The notes: generated by a model from the sequence alone, not told the origin. A DNA stretch of 64,000 nt from Candidatus Poribacteria bacterium (GCA_022827625.1 JAJEIE010000027.1:110827-174826); one strand, 5' to 3'. Counted from the first letter of the stretch, positions 35,710 to 46,269 are shown. Translations and numbers: made by a program.

Positions 35710-36834
35710 TTGAGCAAAAATTTTCTGTTTACGTCCGAATCTGTCACTGAGGGGCACCCGGACAAAATCGCAGACCAGATCTCTGATGCGGTGCTTGATG
35801 CTATATTCGCAATCGATCCAATGGGCAGAGTCGCCTGCGAGACTTTAATTACAACGGGACTTGCTGTTATCACGGGCGAAATTACGACAACTGCGAACTA
35901 CGACGATAAACAAATTGCCCGACGCGTCCTTGCCGATATCGGCTACACCGATATTGAGTACGGTTTTGATGCTGAACGCAGTGCCGTGTTGAGCGTTATT
36001 GATAAGCAGTCTCCTGATATTGCAATGGGTGTGAACCCAGGGGGTGCAGGTGACCAGGGCTTGATGTTTGGATATGCATGCACCGAAACACCCGAGTTAA
36101 TGCCGTTGCCGATTACGCTCGCGCATCAGTTAACGCGACGCTTAGCAAAAGTCCGTAAAGATGGCATCCTTCCCTTTATTCGTCCCGATGGAAAATCACA
36201 GGTAACTGTTGAATATGCGGATAGCAAGCCTAAGGCTGTTACTGCAGTTGTTATCTCTTCACAACACGACCCTGATGTTGTGGATACCCATCTCCAAGAA
36301 TCAATTATTGAAGAGGTTATCAAGAAGATAATCCCTGAAAATCTCCGAAGTGCGGACATTAAATATCATATCAATCCAACTGGACGCTTTGTAACCGGTG
36401 GACCGCAAGGTGATGCTGGGTTGACCGGTCGAAAAATTATTGTTGACACGTATGGCGGCATGGGGCGACACGGAGGTGGTGCGCTCTCTGGAAAGGATCC
36501 AACCAAAGTGGATCGAAGTGCGACTTATGCAGCGCGACATGTTGCTAAAAACCTTGTTGCCGCGGGGCACGCTGAGCGTTGTGAGATTCAAATTTCTTAC
36601 GCGATTGGTAGGAAAGATCCTATCTCTATTATGGTGGATACTTTCGGCACGGGTAATGATGAGGTCCTCACGAAGCTCGTCAACACGCATTTCGATTTAA
36701 CCCCACTGGGTATTATTGAACGGTTGAAATTACGTCAGCCTATCTATCGAAATACTGCTGCTTATGGACATTTTGGGCGCGAAGAACCCGGCTTTACTTG
36801 GGAAGAAACGGATTACGTCGACAAACTCCGATAA
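35710..36834 (+). CDS. metK: S-adenosylmethionine synthetase
   Basis: 374 residues from TTG. It makes SAM from ATP and methionine. Signatures: [33 protein letters not shown] and [16 protein letters not shown] (P-loop-like). Slightly short at the N-terminus but otherwise complete. Followed by ahcY, forming the activated methyl cycle. Confidence 0.97.
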   Translation: MSKNFLFTSESVTEGHPDKIADQISDAVLDAIFAIDPMGRVACETLITTGLAVITGEITTTANYDDKQIARRVLADIGYTDIEYGFDAERSAVLSVIDKQSPDIAMGVNPGGAGDQGLMFGYACTETPELMPLPITLAHQLTRRLAKVRKDGILPFIRPDGKSQVTVEYADSKPKAVTAVVISSQHDPDVVDTHLQESIIEEVIKKIIPENLRSADIKYHINPTGRFVTGGPQGDAGLTGRKIIVDTYGGMGRHGGGALSGKDPTKVDRSATYAARHVAKNLVAAGHAERCEIQISYAIGRKDPISIMVDTFGTGNDEVLTKLVNTHFDLTPLGIIERLKLRQPIYRNTAAYGHFGREEPGFTWEETDYVDKLR

Positions 36835-36875
36835 CTCGAAAAAGATTAAAGATATTATTAAAAAAAAGGACGCTA

Positions 36876-38138
36876 ATGAACTACGACATTAAAACGACAG
36901 AACTCGCGGTGCCTGGAAAACAACGGATAGATTGGGCAAATCGGTTCATGCCCGTGTTGAGTTCCATTCGTGCGCGGTTTGAAAATGAACGTCCCTTGGA
37001 AGGATTAAAGATAGCCGCATGCCTGCACGTTACAACTGAAACAGCCAATTTGATGAAGACGCTGAAAGCGGGGGGTGCGGAGGCAGTTGTCTGTGCATCA
37101 AATCCGCTGAGCACGCAAGATGATGTTGCTGCCTCTCTCGTCGTTGATGAAAAGATTGGCGTTTTCGCAATTGACGGTGTGGATACAGAGACGTATTATA
37201 AACACATTGATGCTGCGCTTGATACACAACCGGCAATCACTATGGATGATGGCGCAGACCTTGTCTCAAGACTCCATTCTGAAGAAACCAATCCATCCTT
37301 AATTGAGCAGGTCGTCGCTGGAACAGAAGAGACGACCACGGGTGTTATCCGACTCAGAAGTATGGCAGCCGAAGGGGTCCTGAGATACCCTATTATTGCT
37401 GTGAATGACGCTGACACAAAACATTTTTTTGATAACCGATACGGTACGGGGCAGAGTACGCTTGATGGTATTATTCGGGCGACGAACCTCCTGATTGCTG
37501 GGACAACGGTTGTCGTGGCGGGCTATGGATGGTGCGGTAGAGGGGTCGCCAGTCGGGCACGGGGTTTAGGTGCGAACGTCATCGTAACCGAGGTCAATCC
37601 ATTGAGGGCGTTGGAGGCGGTAATGGATGGCTTTCGGGTCATGCCGATGCTGGAGGCAGTTCAAGAAGCGGATTTGATTGTGACGCTTACAGGGGATATT
37701 CATGTCTTACGCAAGGAGCATTTTGAAGTGATGAAAGATGGCGCGATTATCGCGAATTCTGGTCATTTCGATGTTGAGATTGATATCCCGATGCTGCGGA
37801 AATTGAGCGTTGAAAAAGGCAGTGCGCGTCCCTATGTGGATGCGTATACACTCGCCGATGGCAGGAAACTCTACCTCGTCGGTGAAGGCAGATTGGTGAA
37901 TCTCGCTGCGGCGGAAGGGCATCCAGCCAGTGTCATGGACATGAGTTTTGCGAATCAAGCATTATCTGTTGAGTACATTGCTAAGAACTATAGTAGTTTT
38001 GAAAACCGCGTGTACGATGTCCCTAAGTCTATTGATGAGGCTGTGGCAGAGTTGAAGTTACAGGCGTTCGGTGTTGAGATTGACACGCTCACGCCGGAGC
38101 AGGAGCAGTACCTCAACTCGTGGGAAATAGGAACTTAG
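36876..38138 (+). CDS. ahcY: Adenosylhomocysteinase
   Basis: 420 residues. ATG 36876 has AAAGGAC upstream; the open frame back to 36798 overlaps metK and is spurious. Hydrolyses S-adenosylhomocysteine to adenosine and homocysteine using bound NAD. The Rossmann motif is [21 protein letters not shown]. Conserved [10 protein letters not shown] and the C-terminal region are present. Length matches bacterial and archaeal short forms. Confidence 0.96.
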   Translation: MNYDIKTTELAVPGKQRIDWANRFMPVLSSIRARFENERPLEGLKIAACLHVTTETANLMKTLKAGGAEAVVCASNPLSTQDDVAASLVVDEKIGVFAIDGVDTETYYKHIDAALDTQPAITMDDGADLVSRLHSEETNPSLIEQVVAGTEETTTGVIRLRSMAAEGVLRYPIIAVNDADTKHFFDNRYGTGQSTLDGIIRATNLLIAGTTVVVAGYGWCGRGVASRARGLGANVIVTEVNPLRALEAVMDGFRVMPMLEAVQEADLIVTLTGDIHVLRKEHFEVMKDGAIIANSGHFDVEIDIPMLRKLSVEKGSARPYVDAYTLADGRKLYLVGEGRLVNLAAAEGHPASVMDMSFANQALSVEYIAKNYSSFENRVYDVPKSIDEAVAELKLQAFGVEIDTLTPEQEQYLNSWEIGT

Positions 38139-38192
38139 TTTTTCTTTAAGTGATTCCATTTCTTATTTTGGGTTATCCGTTAAGAGTACCTT

Positions 38193-38423
38193 ATGAAAAA
38201 ATCTGAGATTTGGGAGGGAGCTATACTCCTTCTATCCGCAGTGTTATTGCTACCCATCTGGATGGCATCCTCCGAGAGAATAGAGCTGCCGGTGAGGTTG
38301 TTAAAGGTCCTGAGTTTTTTGCAGTACCCGATCGTTATTGTGCTCGGCGTAATTTTCGTTCGTCGCCTACGACGGGTCATCCATGCGTTACGCGAGAATA
38401 AGAATAGACCGGGCCCTTTTTGA
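38193..38423 (+). CDS. Small two-helix membrane protein
   Basis: 76 residues: two hydrophobic helices (about 9-25 and 43-57) separated by a short loop, then a basic tail (RRLRRVIHALRENKNR). Not recognised. ATG at 38193 with a weak ribosome site. It lies 54 bases after ahcY and 21 before a PfkB kinase, so co-transcription is likely. Confidence 0.6.
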   Translation: MKKSEIWEGAILLLSAVLLLPIWMASSERIELPVRLLKVLSFLQYPIVIVLGVIFVRRLRRVIHALRENKNRPGPF

Positions 38424-38444
38424 TAGGAGATGAAAGTTTAGGAT

Positions 38445-39350
38445 ATGGGAGTTTTGGTTGTTGGGACGGTTACTTTAGATACAGTGGAAACGCCGAGTAC
38501 GCGCGTTGAGGATGTGCTTGGCGGTTCTGGTGTCTATGCTGCTGTCGCCGCGAATTTTTTTAAGAGTGCTGTTCAACTTGTTGGCGTTATTGGTGCTGAT
38601 TTTCCACACACGTATACGGATTTCCTTGAGACAGAAGGCATTGATCTGCAAGGTCTAAAGCGAATTAATAATGGCAAATCGTTTCGATGGGGTGGTCGTT
38701 ATGCCAAAGACTTTAACGTACGGGATACGCTTTTTACGGAATTAAATGTTGTTGCCGATTTCCAACCTATTTTGCCTGAAGTTTACAAAGAGACTCCATA
38801 TCTTTTTTTGGCAAATAACCCACCCGTGTTACAGTTAAGTATCATTGAACAAGCGACAGATCCGAAACTTATCGTCTGTGATACGATGGATTTTTGGATT
38901 AATGAGGAACGGGAGGCGTTAGAAGCACTCTTAGCGCGTGTAGATGTCCTCGTTTTGAATGATAGTGAAGCGCAGTTGTTCACGGGTGATTCCAATTTGA
39001 TGCGGGCAGCACAAACAATTCTACGCTATGGTCCGAAGCGCGTTATCGTTAAGAAGGGAGAGCACGGTGCCATCAGCGTCACAGAATCGTCTTTCTTTTC
39101 TGCGCCAGCATATCCACTCACAGAGGTAACAGATCCCACGGGGGCGGGTGATAGTTTTGCGGGGGGTATGCTCGGGTATATCGCATCTGTTAAGGATACT
39201 TCCGAAGAAACAATACGCAGCGCAATGATTTATGGAGCGGTTGTTGCCTCTTTTAACATTGAAGATTTCAGCGTTAACCGGCAAAAGCGCGTTAAATTTT
39301 CCGAAATTTCCTCAAGGTATAGTGAGTTACAAGAGGCTGTCCGTTTTTAA
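38445..39350 (+). CDS. PfkB-family carbohydrate or nucleoside kinase
   Basis: 301 residues. N-terminal VVGTVTLDTVETP and GGSGVYAAVAANFF mark the sugar-binding region, and DPTGAGDSFAGGM carries the anion hole and catalytic Asp. Similar to uncharacterised PfkB members near ahcY, where adenosine could be the substrate. That is inference from position only. Its stop overlaps the convergent lpd stop by 4 bases. Confidence 0.85.
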   Translation: MGVLVVGTVTLDTVETPSTRVEDVLGGSGVYAAVAANFFKSAVQLVGVIGADFPHTYTDFLETEGIDLQGLKRINNGKSFRWGGRYAKDFNVRDTLFTELNVVADFQPILPEVYKETPYLFLANNPPVLQLSIIEQATDPKLIVCDTMDFWINEEREALEALLARVDVLVLNDSEAQLFTGDSNLMRAAQTILRYGPKRVIVKKGEHGAISVTESSFFSAPAYPLTEVTDPTGAGDSFAGGMLGYIASVKDTSEETIRSAMIYGAVVASFNIEDFSVNRQKRVKFSEISSRYSELQEAVRF

Positions 39351-40735
39351 TGTAGGCTGTGAATTGCTTTACCATCCACTGCTTCCGCAGATTCCATTAA
39401 CATTTCTGAAAGCGTCGGATGTGCATGGACGGTATGTGCAAGGTCCCTTGCAGTGGCACCCAAGCGGACTGCAACAGCGGCTTCATGAATAAGTGTTGAC
39501 GCCTGCGCGCCGACGATGTGGACGCCGAGAATATCCCCACTATCTGTATCAGAAACGATCTTAACGAACCCGTCTGTCTCACGTAATCCTAACGCCTTTC
39601 CGTTTGCTGCGTAAGGAAACCTACCTGTCTTTACCTCGTAGCCTTCAGCAGTTGCTTCTTCTTCTGTCATACCGGCGTGTCCAATTTCAGGTAGGGTGAA
39701 AACACACCACGGAATCAACTGATAATCCATCTCAACACTGGCACCGAGACAGTTTTCTGCCGCAACTTTTCCCTCTGCCGATGCGACGTGTGCCAACAGA
39801 TACCGACTGGCAACGTCTCCAACCGAATAAATACCAGGAATGTTCGTCTGCATCTGTGTATCCACAACGATTTTTCCACCCTCGGTGCGGACACCCGTTT
39901 TTTCTAAACCTATCCCGTCTGTGTTATAGCGTCTTCCGATGGAAACCAGCATCTTTTCTGCAGTAAACTCTTCACCGGATTCAAGCACTGCTGTTACATG
40001 TTTGTCCGACTTTTTTACATGGGTCAGTTTTGCACGGGTATGGATCGTGATACCTTTTCGCTTCATGAAGAGTTGGATGTGTCGGATCACTTGCGTATCT
40101 TCTGTTGCTAAAATTGTCGGTAGGAGTTCTAATATAGTCACACGGCAACCAAACGCATTAAAGATAGAGGCGAATTCGCATCCAGAAATCCCACCGCCAA
40201 CGATGAGTAGGCTTTCAGGAAGTTCTGTGAGATTAAGGATCCCTGTTGTTGTCAGGACTTGGTTCTCGTCAATTTCAAGGATCGGTGGTTCCGCGGGTTC
40301 TGAACCGGTGGCGATAATGACGTTTTTCGCGTGTAATTCTTCAGTTGTGCCATCAAGTTTATTGACAATGATCGTGTTTTTGTTGATCAGCGCCGCTGTT
40401 CCTTTAAGAACATCAACCTTGTTTGCTTGCAATAGTTTTGCGATACCGCCTTCGAGCTGCTGAACGACTGAGGCTTTGTGACTTAACACTTGGGTATAGT
40501 CAATTGTCGTCTCGCCGTTGACTTGTACGCCAAAGGCAGACGCTTCTTGAATCTGTGTCGCGAGGTTGGCGACAGCGAAAAGGGTTTTCGTTGGGATGCA
40601 CCCGCGGTTCAGGCAGGTTCCACCCCATTCTCCTTTTTCTATGAGGCAGACGTTCCCACCGAGTTGTGCAGCTTTGATGGCTGCAACATACCCGCCTGGT
40701 CCCCCGCCGATAATTCCGACATCATACGTGGACAT
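39347..40735 (-). CDS. lpdA: Dihydrolipoyl dehydrogenase
   Basis: 462 residues from ATG 40735 with TAGGAGGA upstream. FAD and NAD pyridine-disulfide oxidoreductase: N-terminal GGGPGGYVAAIKAAQLG, redox disulfide GGTCLNRGCIPTK, NAD motif IVGGGISGCEFASIF, and C-terminal HAHPTLSE with the catalytic His-Glu pair. The E3 subunit of 2-oxo acid dehydrogenase or glycine cleavage complexes. No E1 or E2 gene nearby. Confidence 0.96.
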   Translation of the reverse strand: MSTYDVGIIGGGPGGYVAAIKAAQLGGNVCLIEKGEWGGTCLNRGCIPTKTLFAVANLATQIQEASAFGVQVNGETTIDYTQVLSHKASVVQQLEGGIAKLLQANKVDVLKGTAALINKNTIIVNKLDGTTEELHAKNVIIATGSEPAEPPILEIDENQVLTTTGILNLTELPESLLIVGGGISGCEFASIFNAFGCRVTILELLPTILATEDTQVIRHIQLFMKRKGITIHTRAKLTHVKKSDKHVTAVLESGEEFTAEKMLVSIGRRYNTDGIGLEKTGVRTEGGKIVVDTQMQTNIPGIYSVGDVASRYLLAHVASAEGKVAAENCLGASVEMDYQLIPWCVFTLPEIGHAGMTEEEATAEGYEVKTGRFPYAANGKALGLRETDGFVKIVSDTDSGDILGVHIVGAQASTLIHEAAVAVRLGATARDLAHTVHAHPTLSEMLMESAEAVDGKAIHSLH

Positions 40736-40803
40736 AGTTCCTCCTATCTTGCGAAACCACTTTAATTTTATCATGAAGATTGAGGGTTGTCAAGACGCTA
40801 AAT

Positions 40804-40832
40804 TTGACAAAAAAGATAGGGCGTGCTAAAAT
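40804..40832 (+). promoter_or_regulatory. Tandem promoter 1 before gltB
   Basis: TTGACA (40804-40809), 17-base spacer, TAAAAT (40827-40832): near-perfect sigma-70 site. Divergent from lpdA. Confidence 0.75.
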
Positions 40833-40852
40833 GGAAACATCAGGGAATTTTC

Positions 40853-40881
40853 TTGACTTTCAACTCGAATTAAAGTATAAT
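40853..40881 (+). promoter_or_regulatory. Tandem promoter 2 before gltB
   Basis: TTGACT (40853-40858), 17-base spacer, TATAAT (40876-40881). Lies 49 bases after promoter 1. Transcription would start near 40888, over 340 bases before the gltB ATG. Confidence 0.8.
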
Positions 40882-40887
40882 ATTAAC

Positions 40888-41140
40888 GTGAGTAGATAAC
40901 TTTGGCAGAAAAATTGAAGACCGAATCACATAAGCCCGCCAAGCCGGTTGTGAATCATTCGTATGATTCCAATGGTATTCTCTTGCCTTGGGGCGCGCTA
41001 TCTCCGGCAGGATACGGGTAGCAAGCGTCCGTAAAACCGTAAAGAGATTCTATCCAACCTTTAAAACGGAGTCCGTTTTCCGGTTGTTTGTACCCTTCAT
41101 AAAGAAGGGCAGGGCTGAGGCATGTGAACCGCTCCCTAAA
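40888..41140 (+). ncRNA. Structured RNA candidate: gltB leader or independent small RNA
   Basis: No convincing protein frame. At least four good hairpins lie in series: GAATCAT/ATGATTC with a TCGT loop (40952-40969); a branched stem with CTCTT/AAGAG, GCTA/TAGC and CCG/CGG (40980-41046); CAACC/GGTTG enclosing AAAACGGA/TCCGTTTT (41055-41086); CCCTTC/GAAGGG with an ATAAA loop (41093-41109). A weaker AGGG/CCCT stem (41111-41137) and an A-rich tail follow. I compared it by eye with 6S, tmRNA, RNase P, SRP, TPP, FMN, T-box and glutamine motifs without a match. Confidence 0.6.
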
Positions 41141-41232
41141 AATTAAAATACAAGATAGCAAGTGGCGGAAAGTTCGCTTTACGGTCCCCATGGAAAAGCA
41201 CATAGAAGAATGTATGGAGAATCAGTTTACAG

Positions 41233-44200
41233 ATGTATAGAGATTTAAATGAAAAGGATGCCTGTGGCGTTGGTTTTGTCGCGAACCGTTTTGGAAATCG
41301 GAGCCACGAGATTATCAAGATGGCGACCCAAGCGGTTACGAACTTAACACATCGGGGCGCGGTAGCGGCGGATGCAAAAACAGGTGATGGCGCGGGTATC
41401 TTAACACAAATTCCGGAGAAATTATTTCAAAAACAGCTGGCGAAACTCGGTGTCCGCTTGGACGCGATAACTGACCTGGGTGTAGGGATGATTTTCCTAC
41501 CACGGCGCGATCAGAACGCACAGCGACAAAGCCGAGCACTCGTTGAAAAGACGTTGCAACAGTACGGTATACCGCTTCTTGGATGGCGTTCAGTCCCGGT
41601 TAACACAGATGCTCTCGGCGATAAAGCGTTAGAAACATTGCCGGAAATTCAACAAGTATTGGTAGGGCGTCCAGAGCAGATCTCTGACGACGATTTTGAA
41701 CGGTCCTTGTATTTGATATGTAAGGAACTCGAACACCGTATTGCAGCGGCTTTACTGGATGACGAATTCCATATCGCCTCTTTTTCACATCGGACAATCG
41801 TTTACAAAGGATTGTTGGTAGCACCGCAGCTGGTACAATTTTATCTTGACCTAAAAGATTCAGATTTCCAAGCAGCGCTTGCTGTATTCCATCAGCGCTA
41901 TAGCACGAATACCTCTTCCACATGGATGCTTGCCCAACCCTTCCGTATGCTCGCCCACAATGGCGAAATTAATACCTTGATGGGGAATCGGAATTGGATG
42001 CGGGCGCGTGAAGCCGACTTGCAATCCCCCCTCTGGAATGCGTATATCCAGAAACTCGTTCCCATTATTAACAAACAAGGCAGCGATTCAATGAGCTTGG
42101 ATAACGTGTTAGAGTTGTTAACACACTCTGACCGTAGTATCTTGCACGCCATGATGTGCTTGATCCCAGAAGCTTATGAACAGATGCCCGACATGCCGGA
42201 CGTATTGAAAGCCTGTTACGAGTATCTCTCATGTGTGAGTGAACCGTGGGACGGACCGGCGGCTGTCGCCTTTACGGATGGCGTTGTTGTCGGCGCGAGT
42301 CTTGATAGAAATGGGTTACGTCCTGCACGCTACAAAGTCGTTGAGGATGGGACGGTCGTCATGGGATCCGAGGTTGGCATCATTGCGCTTGATGAAAGTC
42401 GGATCATTGAAAAAGGACGTTTGGGACCTGGGCAAATGATCGCCGTGGATACAGCAGAAGGCAAATTGCTGAAAGATTCAGAGATTAAGCACAGCATTGC
42501 CAATCAGAAACCTTATGCGCAATGGGTTCAGAAAGGCACTGTGACGCTTACGACCGATAAAACCGGTTCACCCGATACGACGGAGACGGTTCCTGATCAA
42601 CTTCCGATATATCAGAAAGCCTTCGGGTATATGACAGAGGATATAGAGCGGTTTATCAAACCGATGATAACGGAAGCGAAAGAGGCGGTCGGTTCAATGG
42701 GTGATGATACGCCACCGGCTGTGATTTCTCGGCATCCGCGTTCGCTCTATAGTTACTTCAAACAGCGTTTCGCACAAGTTACAAATCCACCTATTGACTC
42801 AATCCGAGAGCGTTTGGTAATGTCATTGACAACGCACTTGGGTCGACGACATAGTTTGCTCACGGAAATGCCGGAACACGCTCGACTTATTCGGTTGCCC
42901 TCGCCAATTTTGACAAATACCGATTTACAAGTGCTCCGGGAACTTGATATACCCGATTTTCAAGCGGAAACGCTTTCTGTCTGTTTCCCAGTGGCTACTG
43001 GTGAACAAGGCTTGGAAGCGGTATTGGAGGCGTTGTGTCAACGTGCCTCTGAGGCAGTCGATGCCGGAAAAACGCTTCTTGTGTTAAGTGACAAGGATGT
43101 CAGCCCTGATTTCGCACCGATCCCTATGGCGCTTGCTGTTGGTGCTGTTCATCATCATCTGATCCGTGAAGGCAAACGGATGCGTGCAAGTCTCATCGCT
43201 GAAACTGGAGATGCAAGAGAAGAACACCATTTTGCTGTGCTTATTGGTTATGGTGCCGCAGCGGTCAACCCCTATCTCGCAATTTCAACGATTGCCCAAC
43301 TTGCCGCAAATGGTGAGCTTGAAGCACTGAAGGCAGAGAAAGCGATTGAGACCTATAAGGAAACTGTCGAAAAAGGTATCCTGAAAATTATGGCGAAGAT
43401 GGGGATTTCGGCGGTATCAAGTTACAGGGGGGCGCAAATCTTTGAAGCACTCGGTATCAATGCGACGGTTATTGATAAGTGTTTTATGGGTACTACCTCC
43501 CGCTTAAGTGGCATCGGTTTTGCAGAAATCGCCGCTGAAACGCTTCACTTTCACACCAAAGCGTTTTCAGAAATTGATGATGTTTCATTGGAAGAAGCAG
43601 GTTATTTCCGATTTCGGCGAAACGGGGAATTTCACGCGTTTAATCCCACGATGTTTAAGGCACTTCACAAGTTTGTCAAGGGCGGGAAATCGGAAGATTA
43701 TGATAAGTATGCTGCTGCTGTTGAAAGTGGAGAGCTCTCCAGTTTGCGGGATCTACTTGCGTTCAGACCGAGTACGCCTATTCCAATCGAGGAAGTGGAA
43801 CCGGCAGAGGATATTGTTCGGCGTTTCACAACCGGGAGTATGTCTTTTGGTGCATTAAGTCGTGAGACGCATGAAACCTTAGCAATCGCTATGAATCGCC
43901 TCGGTGCGAAATCGGGAAGCGGAGAAGGCGGCGAAAGTAGTACGCGTTTCAAACGTCAGCCCAATGGGGACCTCGCCTCCAGTGCGATTAAACAGGTCGC
44001 ATCTGGACGTTTCGGTGTAACACCAACATATCTCGCTTCGGCGCGGGAATTGGAAATCAAGATGGCGCAAGGGTCAAAACCGGGAGAAGGTGGGCAAATT
44101 CCAGGGCATAAGGTGACCGCTGAAATTGCTGCACTTCGACACTCTATTCCAGGTGTGCCGCTGATTTCGCCACCACCACATCACGACATCTATTCTATTG

Positions 44201-45726
44201 AGGATCTGGCGCAGCTCATCTATGATCTGAAGCAGGCAAATCCACAGGCGAAGGTTGCTGTGAAGTTGGTATCTGAATTCCTTGTTGGAACTATTGCATC
44301 AGGCGTAGCAAAGGGCTATGCTGATGTGATCCAGGTGAGTGGACATGAAGGTGGAACAGGTGCGTCGCCACTGAGTTCCATTAAAAACGCAGGAACACCT
44401 TGGGAACTTGGTCTCGCGGAGACCCAGCGCGCACTCGTAGAAAATGAATTACGAGATCGTGTAGTATTACGGGCAGACGGCGGAATGCGTTCTGGGCGCG
44501 ATATTGTTATCGCTGCGATGTTAGGAGCGGAAGAATACGGTTTCGGGACGATAGCGATGGTTGCAACGGGATGTGTCATGGCGCGCCAGTGTCATCTAAA
44601 TACATGTCCGGTTGGCGTAGCGACCCAGGATCCCGCGCTCCGTGCGAAATATCCTGGGACACCAGAGATGGTCGTCAACTTCATGCTCGGTGTAGCGAAC
44701 GAAGTCCGAACGATCCTCGCGAATCTTGGACACCGATCCTTAAACGATATTATTGGCCGACCAGAATTGCTCCAACCCATTGATTTGGTGGAATATCCGA
44801 AGGCGGCGATGCTGAATTTGGACGAAATTTTGACACCTGCTGACCCGACGGGAACCCAACCACGCTATCATCTACAAGAGCGAAACGATCGCGAAGATAA
44901 GCCTCTTGATAATCAGATTCTGGAAGACGCAGCGGAAGCGATCGCACAGAAAACATCAATTCAACTCTCTTATCCTATCCAAAATGTGAACCGAACAGTA
45001 GGGGCGCGGTTATCTGGTGAGATTGCCAAGTGCTATGGCGATGCCGGGTTGCCTGATAGAACAATCCAGTGTAATTTTGAAGGGAGTGCTGGGCAGAGCT
45101 TCGGTGCCTTCTGTATCAGCGGTGTGCAGTTCGTATTGACCGGAGAAGCCAATGACTATGTAGGTAAAGGTATTGCAGGTGGTGAACTTATTATTAAACC
45201 TGCGTCGACTGTGTCGTTCCAAACTTATGAAAATACGATTATCGGGAATACTGTATTGTATGGTGCCACAGGCGGCGCACTTTACGCAGCTGGGAGAGCC
45301 GGTGAACGGTTCTGCGTCCGAAATAGTGGGGCAACGGCTGTCGTTGAAGGGGTTGGAGACCACGGCTGTGAATACATGACCGCGGGTGTCGTTGTGATTC
45401 TTGGCGAAACTGGTAGAAACTTTGGAGCCGGAATGACAGGCGGGATTGCCTATGTCCTTGACGAAGAACAGCAGTTTGAGAAGAAATATAATTCGGATTG
45501 GGTAAAACTGGAGAAAGTGACCAGTGAAACGGATATTAAGAATCTACTGGCACTCATACAAAATCACGCCGCATATACTGGAAGCCAACATGCTGAGAAC
45601 ATTCTAACCAATTGGGAGGCTTTCCTTCCTCACTTCTGGAAGGTTGTGACGCCACCACCACCGCCGCCCCCGGCACCTGTTCAACTTAAACGGAGAGCTG
45701 CAACGCGGAGAGCGCGGAAACGGTAA
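41233..45726 (+). CDS. gltB: Glutamate synthase, large subunit
   Basis: 1497 residues. Class II glutaminase domain (from Cys11 in KDACGVGF, the N-terminal nucleophile after removal of 10 residues, to about 420), central domain (about 470-760), FMN-binding synthase domain (about 800-1190), and GXGXG helix domain (about 1240-1430). Three cysteines for a 3Fe-4S cluster: Cys1114, Cys1120 and Cys1125 (CVMARQCHLNTC). It makes glutamate from glutamine and 2-oxoglutarate. Unusual tail: six or more prolines (TPPPPPPPAP) and a basic end (RRAATRRARKR). No gltD is adjacent; a ferredoxin-type partner is possible. Confidence 0.96.
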   Translation: MYRDLNEKDACGVGFVANRFGNRSHEIIKMATQAVTNLTHRGAVAADAKTGDGAGILTQIPEKLFQKQLAKLGVRLDAITDLGVGMIFLPRRDQNAQRQSRALVEKTLQQYGIPLLGWRSVPVNTDALGDKALETLPEIQQVLVGRPEQISDDDFERSLYLICKELEHRIAAALLDDEFHIASFSHRTIVYKGLLVAPQLVQFYLDLKDSDFQAALAVFHQRYSTNTSSTWMLAQPFRMLAHNGEINTLMGNRNWMRAREADLQSPLWNAYIQKLVPIINKQGSDSMSLDNVLELLTHSDRSILHAMMCLIPEAYEQMPDMPDVLKACYEYLSCVSEPWDGPAAVAFTDGVVVGASLDRNGLRPARYKVVEDGTVVMGSEVGIIALDESRIIEKGRLGPGQMIAVDTAEGKLLKDSEIKHSIANQKPYAQWVQKGTVTLTTDKTGSPDTTETVPDQLPIYQKAFGYMTEDIERFIKPMITEAKEAVGSMGDDTPPAVISRHPRSLYSYFKQRFAQVTNPPIDSIRERLVMSLTTHLGRRHSLLTEMPEHARLIRLPSPILTNTDLQVLRELDIPDFQAETLSVCFPVATGEQGLEAVLEALCQRASEAVDAGKTLLVLSDKDVSPDFAPIPMALAVGAVHHHLIREGKRMRASLIAETGDAREEHHFAVLIGYGAAAVNPYLAISTIAQLAANGELEALKAEKAIETYKETVEKGILKIMAKMGISAVSSYRGAQIFEALGINATVIDKCFMGTTSRLSGIGFAEIAAETLHFHTKAFSEIDDVSLEEAGYFRFRRNGEFHAFNPTMFKALHKFVKGGKSEDYDKYAAAVESGELSSLRDLLAFRPSTPIPIEEVEPAEDIVRRFTTGSMSFGALSRETHETLAIAMNRLGAKSGSGEGGESSTRFKRQPNGDLASSAIKQVASGRFGVTPTYLASARELEIKMAQGSKPGEGGQIPGHKVTAEIAALRHSIPGVPLISPPPHHDIYSIEDLAQLIYDLKQANPQAKVAVKLVSEFLVGTIASGVAKGYADVIQVSGHEGGTGASPLSSIKNAGTPWELGLAETQRALVENELRDRVVLRADGGMRSGRDIVIAAMLGAEEYGFGTIAMVATGCVMARQCHLNTCPVGVATQDPALRAKYPGTPEMVVNFMLGVANEVRTILANLGHRSLNDIIGRPELLQPIDLVEYPKAAMLNLDEILTPADPTGTQPRYHLQERNDREDKPLDNQILEDAAEAIAQKTSIQLSYPIQNVNRTVGARLSGEIAKCYGDAGLPDRTIQCNFEGSAGQSFGAFCISGVQFVLTGEANDYVGKGIAGGELIIKPASTVSFQTYENTIIGNTVLYGATGGALYAAGRAGERFCVRNSGATAVVEGVGDHGCEYMTAGVVVILGETGRNFGAGMTGGIAYVLDEEQQFEKKYNSDWVKLEKVTSETDIKNLLALIQNHAAYTGSQHAENILTNWEAFLPHFWKVVTPPPPPPPAPVQLKRRAATRRARKR

Positions 45727-45795
45727 GAAACGCATTCAAGGACGGCGTTAGAAAGTCTGGTGCTATAGATAAATAATAGTGTTGTTTTGCAAAAT

Positions 45796-45830
45796 AAAAA
45801 AGGCAGCGTGCGCTGCCTTTTTTATTTTTT
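45796..45830. terminator. Bidirectional rho-independent terminator
   Basis: AAAAAAGGCAGC pairs with GCTGCCTTTTTT around a GTGC loop (45796-45823), followed by TATTTTTT. A-tract on one side and T-tract on the other let it serve both gltB (plus) and the ExbD gene (minus). Confidence 0.92.
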
Positions 45831-45846
45831 AACTGCGTTGTATCCT

Positions 45847-46269
45847 TCAGTCTTCTTCCGATACCGCGAAAGCGATTTCGAGCCCCTCCGTTTTACTGGA
45901 GCGTTGTTTCGCTCGTTCTACCACGTCAATGACGTCACCATGCTTTGCGCGTTTGTCCGCTTTGATAATCAAAGTACTAATCTGGTTTTCATGTGCAGCT
46001 AAAAACAGCTCCATGTCTTCCAGTGTTAACATTTCTTGATCATCAATCGAAACCCGCCCGTCAGTACTAATGAAGAGGTTGTACTTCTTGCGTGTGAATT
46101 CGTGCTTTGTAGCGGAATCGGGTAAGGTGACAGTGAAAGGCGGGGGAACCCGCATAACAGCAGACACCATGAAAAAGATGAGCAACAAGAAGACACAATC
46201 AATCATAGGTGCCATCGGAATGTCATCATCGTCGCCCGTTTTCTTCCGTCGACTCATGTTCAAAGCCAT
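45847..46269 (-). CDS. exbD: ExbD/TolR-family biopolymer transport protein
   Basis: 140 residues, SD GAAGGAG. One N-terminal TM helix (PMIDCVFLLLIFFMV, with the conserved membrane Asp that handles protons) and a periplasmic domain. Last gene of the ExbB-ExbD-ExbD operon. The two ExbD proteins differ in their periplasmic parts, as in systems with two ExbD subunits. Confidence 0.92.
   Translation of the reverse strand: MALNMSRRKKTGDDDDIPMAPMIDCVFLLLIFFMVSAVMRVPPPFTVTLPDSATKHEFTRKKYNLFISTDGRVSIDDQEMLTLEDMELFLAAHENQISTLIIKADKRAKHGDVIDVVERAKQRSSKTEGLEIAFAVSEED

Noticed and set aside
40888..41140. TPP, FMN or T-box riboswitch, 6S or tmRNA
   Set aside because: Only short partial matches (for example GGGCTGAG) were found; the required core elements of each class are missing.
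40955..41203. 82-residue minus-strand open frame over the gltB leader
   Set aside because: It lies opposite the structured leader, has no ribosome site and its codons follow the palindromes rather than a protein pattern.
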